A DNA stretch of 34,363 nt from Thermocladium modestius JCM 10088 (GTDB lineage Archaea; Thermoproteota; Thermoprotei; Thermoproteales; Thermocladiaceae). The stretch is taken from assembly GCA_001315925.1 (NCBI GenBank), contig BBBF01000017.1, positions 1-34,363 of the forward strand, in the 5' to 3' direction. Below are positions 9,166-17,471 of the stretch, in pieces. Both the position numbers and the translations under genes were made by a program. Each line of letters begins with the position of its first letter. Within the stretch, counting starts at the first letter, position 1. The notes under the pieces were generated by a model. The model searched no databases and was not told where the DNA came from. It saw only the letters and a list, made by a program, of their open reading frames with translations.

Positions 9166-10711
9166 TTATTTTCCCGGGTAGTACTTGGCCAGCGCATTCT
9201 CTATGGGGGCTCCCTGGAGAAGCTCTTCTTTGCATTCATCATTACCTTTATGAATTCATCCCTATAATCGTTGTACAGCTTTATTATGGACTTCAATTTA
9301 TTGACGAAGTCCTCGTACTCCCTCTCGCTTATCTCCCTAGCCCTCGGATCAGTGCCTATATCTATCAATTCGCGCACGTCCTCGCCGAACAACCACCCGT
9401 TCTCCCCCATCCCGTATGAGCTCCACGGCCGCTCCATCCCTGGAGGAGAGGCTGGGGGGGGTCCCGTTCAGCCCGCCCTTCATGAACGAGGTGCCGGAGG
9501 CCTCCCAGCCGGGGGGGAAGGGCGTGAATACCATTAGGGATGAGCCGGCCACTATTGGCCTCGCCAGCCTCACTCCGTAGTCCGGCATGAATACTACGTT
9601 CTCGTAGTTGAGGGAGGCTTGTTTCATTCTCCTCATCACCTCCAGGCCGTAGTTATCGTCTGGATGGGCCTTGCCCGCCAAGAGGAACACGGCGTCCCTG
9701 GGCTGCTCATCCTCTATCAGGTCCAGTATGAACTCGGGTCTCTTATACTTGGTCACCCTCCTATTCCATGCAATTATAGGCCTGTCCCCCCCGGCGTCCA
9801 CCTTCTTGTACTTGGACATCAAGCCAAGCAATTCCTGCCTGGCCGCCATCTTGGCGCTCCACAACTCCTCCCCGGACTCCGCGCGGGCTATTCTTGGATC
9901 CACCCACCTCGCCGCATCCACTCCGTTCGTTATGTAGCTCACCTTATGCATGTGGTGCGGTATCACCTTGCTCACCACGTCCAGCATCTTCTGGGACACC
10001 ACCACTCCGCCTCCAGCCATGGATAGCCCCCCCAGCTCCGTCAATATGACCGGGTTAGAAATGAATGAGTAGCCGAACTCCTCCTCGAATAATTCCCGGG
10101 GGGGAAACGATGGATGACCCCACGGTCCGGGCGTGTGTATTATCAATCTGAACTTCCTCGGCTCCAGCCTAAGCACGAGGGGGGGAAGCAAAGCGGCGTA
10201 GGCCTCCTGTAGGTCCACGACGTCCACGTTATTCACGCCTATCACTCCAGTTATGTACTCGGCCGCCCCCCCCTTGGCTAGGAGGACGTATTTTGCGAAT
10301 TTATCCTCCAGGCTCCTCTCTATGTACACCCTATCCACGAGGCCGACGGCCCACATGGGGGGACGTGGGGCTTATGAAGACTACCCGCGCCTTCCCTACC
10401 TGTACTCCATGAAGTCTATGATGACCCGCCTATGCCTGAGCCTGATGCCGGTGCTCCCAGTCTTGACCAGCTTGTCCAGGAATTCCTTGGGCTGGGGCTG
10501 CGGCAGGGGGGGGTTAACTCCCCCCCATCCAGTGAGTAATCCACGTATCCGTTCTTGTAGAGCAGCGTTATTACTATATAATCCACTCCCCCCCTCCTCG
10601 CCATTGCGTAGAACTTATCCCCCCCCTCCAAGACCCCCCCAAGGCCCCCCCCGCGTACGTGTTCCCCCCCTCATCCAGCGCTATCTCGGGGGTAACGCTT
10701 ATTATCGCCAT
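9166..10711 (-). CDS. Alpha-glucan (glycogen/maltodextrin) phosphorylase, GT35, archaeal short form (frame broken)
   Basis: A PLP-dependent phosphorylase releasing glucose-1-phosphate from alpha-glucan. The N-terminus ISVTPEIALDEG-NTYAGGLG then VLEGDKFYAMA matches the family's 'PEfal..G..Y.GGLGvLaGD'. The C-terminal EASGTSFMK-GLNGTPSLSS then DGAAVEL is the PLP-lysine motif. YITNGVDAARWV and WNRRVTKYKRPE are also typical. At about 510 residues it is short compared with ~840 in bacteria, as in many archaea. Breaks cluster in the first 250 bp of the gene (10490-10660) and near 9420-9520. The end YYPGK at 9166 needs one correction in the C5 run near 9204. Start ATG 10711, TATA (TAAAATATAG) 27 bp upstream. 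Glycogen synthase (GT5) is the alternative but lacks this motif. Confidence 0.8.
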
Positions 10712-10862
10712 AACCCCCCCAGGGGGGAATGATCTATATTTTAGGCTTTCCGGTGCACCCGCACCACTCTCTCCAAATTAATGGGCGTTTTTTAAACCGA
10801 TTCGGCCCCCCCCTTCCCGGGAGCCCGCATAAAGCTTTTGAACGCATTTCCTTTCCCCGCTC

Positions 10863-12669
10863 ATGGTACTAGCTTGTCCCCGCGATTGCTATGATACCTG
10901 CATATTCGACTCTAACTATCGGCCTCTTAACATGTTTCCAGTGAATGGTTTCACGTGTGCCAGGGGGGGGAGGGCTGATCTGCGGAGAAATGGGGGGGTG
11001 AATAGGATAGAGTCCCCAATGATAGAGGGTAGGGAGGTCTCCCTGGAGGAGGCCCTGGATTACGTGTCGCGAATTATAATGGAGGTCAGGAAGAGAGATC
11101 CATCTCGCATAATACATGTGGATTATGATGGGAACCAGGGATTGTTGACTTGGTACTACCCGGCCAGGCTGTGGAACGCGCTGGGCGCGTCCCAGACGGA
11201 TTACTCAATATGCAGCGCGGAGGGCCATGCCGCCATCGCTGCCCACTACGGCACCAGCTTCGGCGCGTTGCCGAGCGAGTTCCCGAGGTATGGCGCGGCG
11301 GTCTTCTGGGGGGGAGTGCCGGCCAGCGTGAGCTTCATCCACGGCTGGGCAGCCCTTAGGAAGGCGCATAGGGTGGTCATAGATGTCAGGATGAGCGATG
11401 CCGCAAAGAAGGCTGATGAGTCGTTGATTGTTAGGCCGGGCGGCGATGTGTTCCTCGCCATCGGCGTTATTAAGGAGCTCATCAAGTCGGGGGGGGAGGG
11501 TTGTGGGCGATGTGGAGGGTTTGGAGGACCTGAGGAGGTTCGTGGATGGCTACGGAGAAGCCGAGTTGAGCGAGTACTCGGGAGTGGGTTGGGACAAGGT
11601 GAGGTGGTTGGCTGAGTACTACTCGGAGAGAAGGCCATTAACGCTGATAGCTTCGCCCTGGGTAGGTCCGTCAATGGCGGCGATGCGATAGCGCTCATAT
11701 CGTTGATTCCCGCCCTCCTCGGAATGGAGAGGGGGGGCTTCTACTACTCCAACTCCATGGGGGGGTGGGGGGGAATAGATTTCAATTACTTGAGGGGGGG
11801 AATGCACGCGTCGAGGCCGGGGGGGAGGGTAGTGGGTATGGCTGAGGTTGGGTATGAGGTCGAGAAGGGGGGGAGCTTCGACTTGATGTTCGTGTGGAAC
11901 GCCAACCCACTTCACTCGCTGCCGGGCGCGGATAGGATACGGGAGGCGGTGGAGGAGGGTAGGCTGAGGCTGGTCGTCCATGATCCTCACTGGAGCGAGA
12001 CGGCTAAGTTGGCCAACGTTGTTCTCCCGGCTCCCACGTTCCTGGAGAAGGTGGACGTGATCTACAGCTACTGGCATGAGTACTTAATACTCAGTGAGCC
12101 CCCGCGAGAAGCCCATTGGGATTCCGGAGACGGCGTTGGTGAGGGAGGTGGGGGGGCGGCGGGTGTTGGGGGGGTCGCATCCATTGATAGAGGAGGATCC
12201 AATGCACGCCGTCGACGTGGCAATACGGGGGGGAACCGGGGGGGTCACGCTGGCGGAGTTGATGGAGAGGAAGGTGGTTCCTATAAGGCATAGGCCAAAC
12301 CCTCGACGGCCAACGGTTCACCCCTTGCCTAAACCATCCCCGCCCCCGCTGGACGCCACCCTTGTCTTCACGTCCCACCCCCTCTACACCAACAGTCAAT
12401 TCAAGGAGATATACGGAAGGCCGGAGCCCATATTGTACACGCACGACGTGGAGGGCATTGTGGAGGTCGAATCTAAGTTCGGCAAGGTAAAGGTCAAGGC
12501 AGTCAAGGACGTTGGAACCCCTTCAGGGGGGGTCGTCTGGATGCACAAGAGCGCATTGATTGACTTGGATGGAAGGCCCATAAACTCGCTGATAGGGCCT
12601 GAGAAGGGCAGGTACGGAGGCACTCCATTACTTAATGGAGTCTCGGTCAAGATTCGCCGCGTTGAGTGA
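10863..12669 (+). CDS. Molybdopterin oxidoreductase, DMSO-reductase superfamily (frame broken)
   Basis: A molybdenum/tungsten bis-pterin enzyme of about 600 residues. The N-terminus [11 protein letters not shown] with GFTCARG supplies four Cys for a [4Fe-4S] cluster. The core has [19 protein letters not shown] and [11 protein letters not shown], then [15 protein letters not shown]. Later come [40 protein letters not shown] and [10 protein letters not shown] dinucleotide-binding C-terminal domain follows ([24 protein letters not shown]). No Tat signal is seen and no partner subunit gene is adjacent, so it may be cytoplasmic. Formate-dehydrogenase-like is possible, but the substrate is unknown. 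Breaks occur near 11490, 11650 (one G missing), 12145-12175 and 12290. The lone ATG follows an AT-rich box near 10836. Confidence 0.85.
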
Positions 12670-12688
12670 GCGATTGGTGGAGATTCGT

Positions 12689-12826
12689 TGGAGCCCCGGC
12701 CGGGATTTGAACGTTCCCTGGGACGCCCCCCATCCGGGATTTCCGCTACGGGCCTCGTATCTACGGGTCTCCGCCATTAAAGGCCTGCAGCCCGTCGCTC
12801 TAGCCGGACTGAGCTACCGGGGGGGC
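12689..12826 (-). tRNA. tRNA-Cys (GCA), CCA encoded, probably three introns
   Basis: Read on the minus strand. Acceptor 5' strand is G-C7-GG (12826-12817) and 3' strand CCGGGGC (12699-12693), then U73 and an encoded CCA (12692-12689). U73 fits tRNA-Cys. The D arm is GCTC/GAGC. The anticodon stem is ACGGG/CCCGT with loop CTGCAG..A and anticodon GCA (12788-12786). A 16-nt intron at the canonical 37/38 site gives a normal loop. The T arm CCGG|G-TTCAAAT-CCCGG is split by 21 nt (12733-12713). Another ~20 nt in the variable region suggests a third intron; a second CCCGT copy leaves its exact ends open. The 5' acceptor strand should have four C, and seven are present. Multi-intron tRNAs are known in Thermoproteales. 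Confidence 0.85.
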
Positions 12827-12852
12827 TCCCATCTCCCTTGGTGGTAAATGGT

Positions 12853-12862
12853 TTTATAAATT
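12853..12862 (-). promoter_or_regulatory. Probable TATA box of tRNA-Cys
   Basis: TTTATAAATT is centred about 31 bp before the 5' end of the minus-strand tRNA gene, the usual distance when transcription begins a few bases upstream of the mature end. Confidence 0.5.
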
Positions 12863-13042
12863 TACCTAGACCAATCGCCCCCCAAGCCCTAACCGTTGCG
12901 ATCCCTAGCATTTAATAAATGGTGATGCTCCACTCGCATTAAGTAGATAATTGATGGCCTCAGCCGAGGATGTGGAGCGAATTATTGGCGGCGCTCGTAT
13001 CATGGGTAAAAATTAAAAACACCAGTCTATGACGACGTGGGG

Positions 13043-13114
13043 GGGCCCGTGGTCTAGCGGCTAGGACGTTCGCCTCACGCGCGAGAGGTCCCGGGTTCAA
13101 ATCCCGCGGGCCCA
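13043..13114 (+). tRNA. tRNA-Val (CAC), one base short in the T stem
   Basis: Acceptor GGGCCCG pairs with CGGGCCC, with A73 at 13114; CCA is not encoded. The D arm is GTCT/GGAC. The anticodon stem is TTCGC/GCGAG with loop CTCACGC, so anticodon CAC. The T arm is CCGGG-TTCAAAT-CCCG with only four bases on the 3' side instead of five, so the gene is 72 rather than 73 nt. The expected sequence would be CCCGGCGGG where CCCGCGGG stands, which suggests a missing G. Seven G (13039-13045) begin the gene; four would put one upstream base before G1. An AT-rich promoter (TAAAAATTAAAAA) lies 25-40 bp upstream. No intron. Confidence 0.9.
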
Positions 13115-13160
13115 CTTCCTAATGCTACACACGCCCGGCTTTACGTGCGTCGAAGCAATT

Positions 13161-13282
13161 CAATGGAGCGGTTCAGCCTATATCCGGCAATAACGCTCCA
13201 TTGCTCAAGGAGGTTGAGGATCACTGGGGGGGACTACCCAACCGTGGCTGTGCGTCCCAACTAAAGCGAGGCAGCGCTTTAG
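13161..13282 (+). ncRNA. Candidate structured RNA: four successive hairpins
   Basis: Between tRNA-Val and the phosphoesterase gene, four inverted repeats follow one another almost without gaps. Hairpin 1 is CAATGGAGCG (13161-13170) with CGCTCCATTG (13194-13203), holding an inner GCC/GGC stem. Hairpin 2 is CTCAA/TTGAG (13204-13218). Hairpin 3 is GGGAC/GTCCC (13230-13258) with inner CCA/TGG. Hairpin 4 is CTAAAGCG/CGCTTTAG (13261-13282). The downstream gene has its own TATA box after this segment, so it is not that gene's leader. It matches no RNA family I recognise (not 5S, SRP or RNase P motifs). Which strand is transcribed is unknown. Confidence 0.35.
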
Positions 13283-13354
13283 GGCGGGGGGGGTCAGGTA
13301 TTATCTATGTTAATTTCTTGGAGATATTTTTATACCTCTACAATTCGTCTATTC

Positions 13355-15104
13355 ATGATTTTCAGGCCATTATCCCTAGTCCTACTGCTTCTAGTCGCCT
13401 TCCTTCCAATATACTTCGCGGCTACTCAACCCGCTCAGCAAACCAGGACACCCATAAAGCACGTAATAATAATACTCAAGGAGAACAGGAGCTTCGACAA
13501 TCTCTTCGGAACGTATCCCTACGGCCATGGCGACGCCTTAAGGGCAATCCCATAGTTAAGGAACTGTCGATACCGGACGGCGTTCTCTATATGAACGTCG
13601 AGGTGCCCAATTACCCAGGCCTAGGTTTCTTGTTCGGCTATACGAAGCTGGCGTACGCGGCCAGCCCGGTTCAGCAGGATCCAGGCGAGGCTGGATTGAC
13701 TATCACGGCGACTGGATTATGTAGAATGGATGGCTTCGCGGCGTACTCGGGCCCCCAGTCCATGGTCTATATCGACTACGATCAGATTCCCTTCTATTGG
13801 GATTACGCTGAGGAGTACGTGTTATGCGATAACTACTTCACCGCGGTTATGACTGAGTCGCTGCCCAACTTCCTGGCCCTATGGAGCGGCACGACAGTGG
13901 TCAGCAACGACGTGGGCCCACCCCCATACCTGCCGCTGAACGATACCATCTTTTACCAGCTTTCTCAAAACAACGTGAGTTGGGGGGGTCTTTGGGCTAT
14001 ATAGTTCAGCTCAATCCCCTCCACCGAGCGAGATCGGATGGCTAGACGACGTGCAGGGCTTCGCCGGGAACCCGGCAATGATGAGCCACGTGTACAACAT
14101 GTCGGTGTTCTACCAAATGCTCAAGAACAACACATTACCGGCCTACGTGTTCATAGACGATTACGGAATCGCCCACGGCGTATCGGATCATCCCCCCCAG
14201 ACAACATAACCTACTCCGAGATGTGGACCGTCAACGTGATAAACGCGGTGATGCAAAGCCCAGAATGGAACAGCTCGGCCATATTCGTGACCTGGGACGA
14301 CGAGGGAGGCTTCTATGACCACGTTCCACCGCCCCCCAAATAAACGGCTTGGGCCTGGGGGGGCTCAGGACCGCTTGCCTAGTAATATCTCCATACGCAA
14401 AGGAGGATTACATAGATCACCAAGTCCTCAGCCACTACAGCCTGCTGAAGTTCGTGGAGTGGAACTGGAACCTGCCCTACCTAAATGGTTACGTAGCCAA
14501 TGCAAACCTGCCCCTGGCCGCCTTTAACTTCAACCAGAAGCCAAGGCCCCCCGTGATACTAGGGCCAACCCCGGACATAGCTGGAACGCTGGGGGGGTCA
14601 ACCGTGGCTACGTGTACTTCGAGAACGGCTCTGCCTACGCATTGACGGCCGTCCAAGCATCCAAGCAATACCCAGTACCGCTTCAAATTCCAATCGATGA
14701 GCTTCCATACGCTGCGCCCCAAAATTATTCCGGCGATATGGGCTTTACGGCGAGTTATAACTACGTAACCCCATCATGGGTACTGCCGGTCCAATTCTAC
14801 CTCCTCTTATCGTCGCTCGCGCTCCTAGTAGCAGTTCTCGCATTTAATGGGCGTGGCCCATCTTCATTAGATCTAAGATCGCCGCTCCTCGTGATCGCCA
14901 TCGCTTTGGATCTACTTGGTTCGGCTCTGGGGGGGATAATATATCCAGCCGTGCCTCCGGCCCCCCGCTGCCCCCCCCGCTCAACCTACTTACTCCATGC
15001 TCACTGGCATTGGCCTATTCGTATTGGCGGTGGAGATCGTTATTCTAGCCCTCCCGCTCATCAAGAGGTTCTCTGAGAAAAAACCTGGAGAGCTTTCCAG
15101 ATAA
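13355..15104 (+). CDS. Exported, membrane-anchored phosphoesterase (PF04185, phospholipase C / acid phosphatase type), frame broken
   Basis: A phosphate-ester hydrolase of about 580 residues facing outside. It has a signal sequence (LSLVLLLLVAFLPIYFA), then HVIIILKENRSFDNLFGTYP, the family's metal and nucleophile region (ENRSFD). Further on are AEEYVLCDNYFTAVMTESLPN, SDHPPDNI and FVTWDDEGGFYDHVPPP, all standard for PF04185. The last ~110 residues add three hydrophobic helices (VQFYLLLSSLALLVAVLAF, LLVIAIALDLLGSALG, GIGLFVLAVEIVILALP). Enzymes of this family usually lack them, so this one is tethered. Breaks at about 13540, 13982, 14192, 14331, 14592 and 14960 mostly coincide with G/C tracts. 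TATA (ATATTTTTATA) near 13325-13335 fits ATG 13355. Confidence 0.88.
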
Positions 15105-15138
15105 CCCGGTTTGCGGCCCTGCTTCTAATCATCGCGAT

Positions 15139-15507
15139 CTAGAGCTTGTTATACTTAACGTTTCTCCCCCCCCTGGCCTTCTCCACGGGGTATCTCTCCT
15201 CGTTTATGGCCAGTTTTCTAAGAAGTGATTGTGTTAGGTCGAAGCCGTACTTCTGGGCGAGTCTGAGAAGCATGAAGAGGACATCCGCCATCTCCATCGC
15301 CACCTCATCCCTGGCCTCCGCGTCCTTCATCAATTCCTCTCCCTCCCTCTCGCTCTTGAACCTGAATATCTCCAACAGCTCGGCCGCCTCGGTTATGGTT
15401 CCTATCGCAAGGTCCTTCGGGTTATGGAATTGATCCCAATCCCTGGCTTCACAGAACTCCCTCACCCTTTCCTTGAGGAACTCCAAATTGGTCGTACTAT
15501 CGCTCAT
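15139..15507 (-). CDS. MazG-like nucleotide pyrophosphohydrolase
   Basis: A small all-alpha NTP pyrophosphohydrolase of 122 residues, of the MazG / RS21-C6 type that cleans the nucleotide pool. Motifs: ERVREFCEARDWDQFHNPKD, then the metal-binding EAAELLEIF (ExxE) and DEVAMEMADVLFMLLRLA (ExxD), which together bind Mg2+. A reading frame extends 44 codons further upstream, but ATG 15507 matches the family N-terminus. It also has a TATA-like AGTTAAACG about 25 bp before it, so I use that start. The frame is intact; the C7 at 15166 adds a Gly near the end. It is divergent from the lysine methyltransferase gene at 15638. Confidence 0.85.
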   Translation of the reverse strand: MSDSTTNLEFLKERVREFCEARDWDQFHNPKDLAIGTITEAAELLEIFRFKSEREGEELMKDAEARDEVAMEMADVLFMLLRLAQKYGFDLTQSLLRKLAINEERYPVEKARGGRNVKYNKL

Positions 15508-15637
15508 GGATTGATTAAGCCGCTCACGTTTAACTAACTTGTGAATCCAGGTTAAGGTATCACTGACCAGCCTCCTCTCGGTTCCTTGGGCGGATTTTGA
15601 AGAAAAATTTATTTTACTGATAAAGCATCGGCTAGAC

Positions 15638-16306
15638 ATGGTCTACGACGTGCCTTTCGTGCCCACTCCAGAGGTGGTGGTGAAGAGAATGCTTCAATTA
15701 GCCAACGTTAAGCCGGGGGGGGAGGTCTTGTACGACTTGGGATGCGGCGACGGCAGGATAATAATAACCGCGGCGAGGGACTTCGGGGCGCGTGCCTTCG
15801 GCGTGGAGATAAGGAAGGACCTATATGAGCAGTGCGTGCGCAGGATAAAGGAGTTGGGGGGGCTGGAGGATAGGATAACCGTGATAAACGGCAACTTCTT
15901 CGAGGTGCCTGTGTCGGACGCGGACGTGGTCACAATGTATTTATTGACGAGTGTTAATGAGCGGTTAAGGCCCAAGCTGGAGAAGGAGTTGAGGCCAGCC
16001 ACGCGTGTGGTCAGCCATGATTTCGAGATGATAGGGTGGAAGCCTGTTATAGCCGAGGACCTATACGAGGAATGGAGGAGCCACAAGATTTACCTCTATA
16101 AAATGCCCGGCGCAGAGATACCGATACCGTCTCGGCCTTTGACTGACGTGGATGAGAAGTACAGGGACGTGGCCATGTTGATAGATGGGAATAACTCTAT
16201 TGAGAGGATAGCATCCAAGCTCAACACGACTGTCAGGAACGTTAGAAACGTGGTTCAAGAGCTGCAGAAGCTGGGCTATGTTAGCGAGGTAAAAGTGGTC
16301 AAGTAA
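15638..16306 (+). CDS. Protein-lysine N-methyltransferase, aKMT4 type, with extra C-terminal domain
   Basis: A SAM-dependent methylase of the crenarchaeal aKMT4 family, which mono- or multi-methylates lysines of chromatin and many other proteins. Motifs: FVPTPEVVVKRMLQLANV, the SAM site VLYDLGCGDGRIIITAA, VEIRKDLYEQ, GNFFEV, and VVTMYLLTSVNERLRPKLEKE. The Dot1-like core ends near residue 160. Usual members stop there; this one continues ~60 residues (RDVAMLIDGNNSIERIAS... to LGYVSEVKVV) in a pattern like a winged helix. The frame is intact: its G8 and G7 tracts add one Gly each. ATG 15638 lies 27 bp after TATA (AATTTATTTT), a leaderless start. Confidence 0.85.
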   Translation: MVYDVPFVPTPEVVVKRMLQLANVKPGGEVLYDLGCGDGRIIITAARDFGARAFGVEIRKDLYEQCVRRIKELGGLEDRITVINGNFFEVPVSDADVVTMYLLTSVNERLRPKLEKELRPATRVVSHDFEMIGWKPVIAEDLYEEWRSHKIYLYKMPGAEIPIPSRPLTDVDEKYRDVAMLIDGNNSIERIASKLNTTVRNVRNVVQELQKLGYVSEVKVVK

Positions 16307-16314
16307 CCATTCAT

Positions 16315-16412
16315 ATGGGCGCCCGGCCTCGCAGGTCCAATCCTTGGATCCCGCACCTTAGAGGCGAGAACTAAGGAAATGGCGTGCCCATCCTTGGGCT
16401 TCTCAAGGAGAA
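16315..16412. other. Intergenic hairpin cluster before deoxyhypusine synthase
   Basis: Within the 142-bp gap, ATGGGC (16315-16320) and GCCCAT (16386-16391) would close a domain. It encloses two hairpins: GGTCCAA/TTGGATC (16334-16350, loop TCC, one G-U pair) and CCTTAG/CTAAGG (16356-16376). A further TTCTC/GAGAA hairpin lies at 16400-16412. The next gene's TATA box (near 16416-16426) comes after it, so the cluster is probably not in that gene's mRNA. It could be a terminator region of the methyltransferase gene or a small RNA. Confidence 0.3.
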
Positions 16413-16448
16413 ATAAAGTTATTAAATGAATATAGGCCCCCTCATTCG

Positions 16449-17471
16449 ATGAACGTTGATCACCCTGTATTGGATGTGGAGCCTAACATACATACCATCG
16501 ATGAGTTAATAGATGCGTTCGGGAGGAGCGGGGGGGGCTTCATGGCGGGTCACCTATACGATGGAGTCAAGATAATGGAACAAATGCTGGCGGACCCCGA
16601 TACGACTGTCTTCCTCTCCTTCACCGCCGACTTAGTTGCCACCGGCCTCAGGGGGGGCCTGCTGGCCAAGTTCGTGGAGCGGGGGGGCTTCGCCGACGTG
16701 GTGATCACCACTGCGGGCACGCTTGATCATGACTTGGCCAAATCCATGGGGGGGGCGTGTACTTCAGGGGGGGCACCTTCGATGCAGATGATAGCTACCT
16801 GCTCAGGGAGGGCATAAACAGGATCGGCAACGTATTCGTGAGGAAGGAGCATTACGGTCCATTGATAGAGAAGGCGGTCCACGGGGGGGCGTTAGCGGAC
16901 GTGGAGGGCGTGGTGGGGGGGGTCAGGGAGCTGATTTGGAGGATAGGAGGGGGGGGTAAGCGATGATTCATCAATAGTCAAGGCAGCCTCCCGCTCCTGC
17001 GTCCCCATATACGTGCCGGGATTCGTGGATGGCGCCTTCGGCACGGCATTGCTTACCCTGAACGATATGAGGAGGGCCAGGGGGGGCAAGTCGGGGGGGG
17101 TATTGGTGGACGTCATCAAGGATGAGAGGGAGATAATGGATATAGTGTATTCAAGCAAGAAGCTTGGAGCTATAATAGTGGGAGGGGGGATCAGCAAGCA
17201 CCACGTGATTTGGTGGAGCCAGTTCAAGGATGGGCTGGACTACGTGGTCTACGTCACCACGGCCACGGAGTGGGATGGATCGCTGAGTGGCGCTAGGCCC
17301 AAGGAGGCCATCTCCTGGGGGGGTAAGGTGAAGCCCACGGCCGCTTCGTCATTCGTGTTCTCCGACGCAACGGTGGCATTGCCCATAATGTTCTCATATG
17401 TTGCAAATAAGCTGGGGGGGTTCAGGCGCAGAAATTTGGGGGGGATATATCCATGGAGTTGCTCCCAGTGA
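16449..17471 (+). CDS. dys: Deoxyhypusine synthase (frame broken)
   Basis: This enzyme transfers the aminobutyl group of spermidine to a lysine of archaeal IF-5A, the first step of hypusination; NAD-dependent, cytoplasmic, ~330 residues. Motifs: SGGFMAGHLYDGVKIMEQML, TVFLSFTADLVATGLRG, VVITTAGTLDHDLAKSMGG, VYFRGTFDADD, GNVFVRKEHYGPLIE, VPGFVDGAFGTALL, GAIIVGGGISKHH. The catalytic-lysine segment is ARPKEAISWGK. Breaks are at the G tracts 16749-16755 (VYFRG lost) and near 16950. Elsewhere tracts insert single Gly residues. The precise C-terminus is unclear because of G7 tracts at 17414 and 17438. The stop used overlaps the start of the next gene by 19 nt. TATA-like AAAGTTATTAAA precedes ATG 16449. 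Confidence 0.93.

Noticed and set aside
9619..10026. A long plus-strand frame opposite the phosphorylase gene
   Set aside because: The composition is that of the complement of a coding strand, no start context or family is seen, and the minus strand encodes clear phosphorylase motifs.
10863..12669. Selenocysteine use or a formate dehydrogenase identity for the molybdopterin enzyme
   Set aside because: No in-frame TGA lies at a family Sec position, no SECIS-like element is visible and partner subunits are absent, so only the superfamily is supported.
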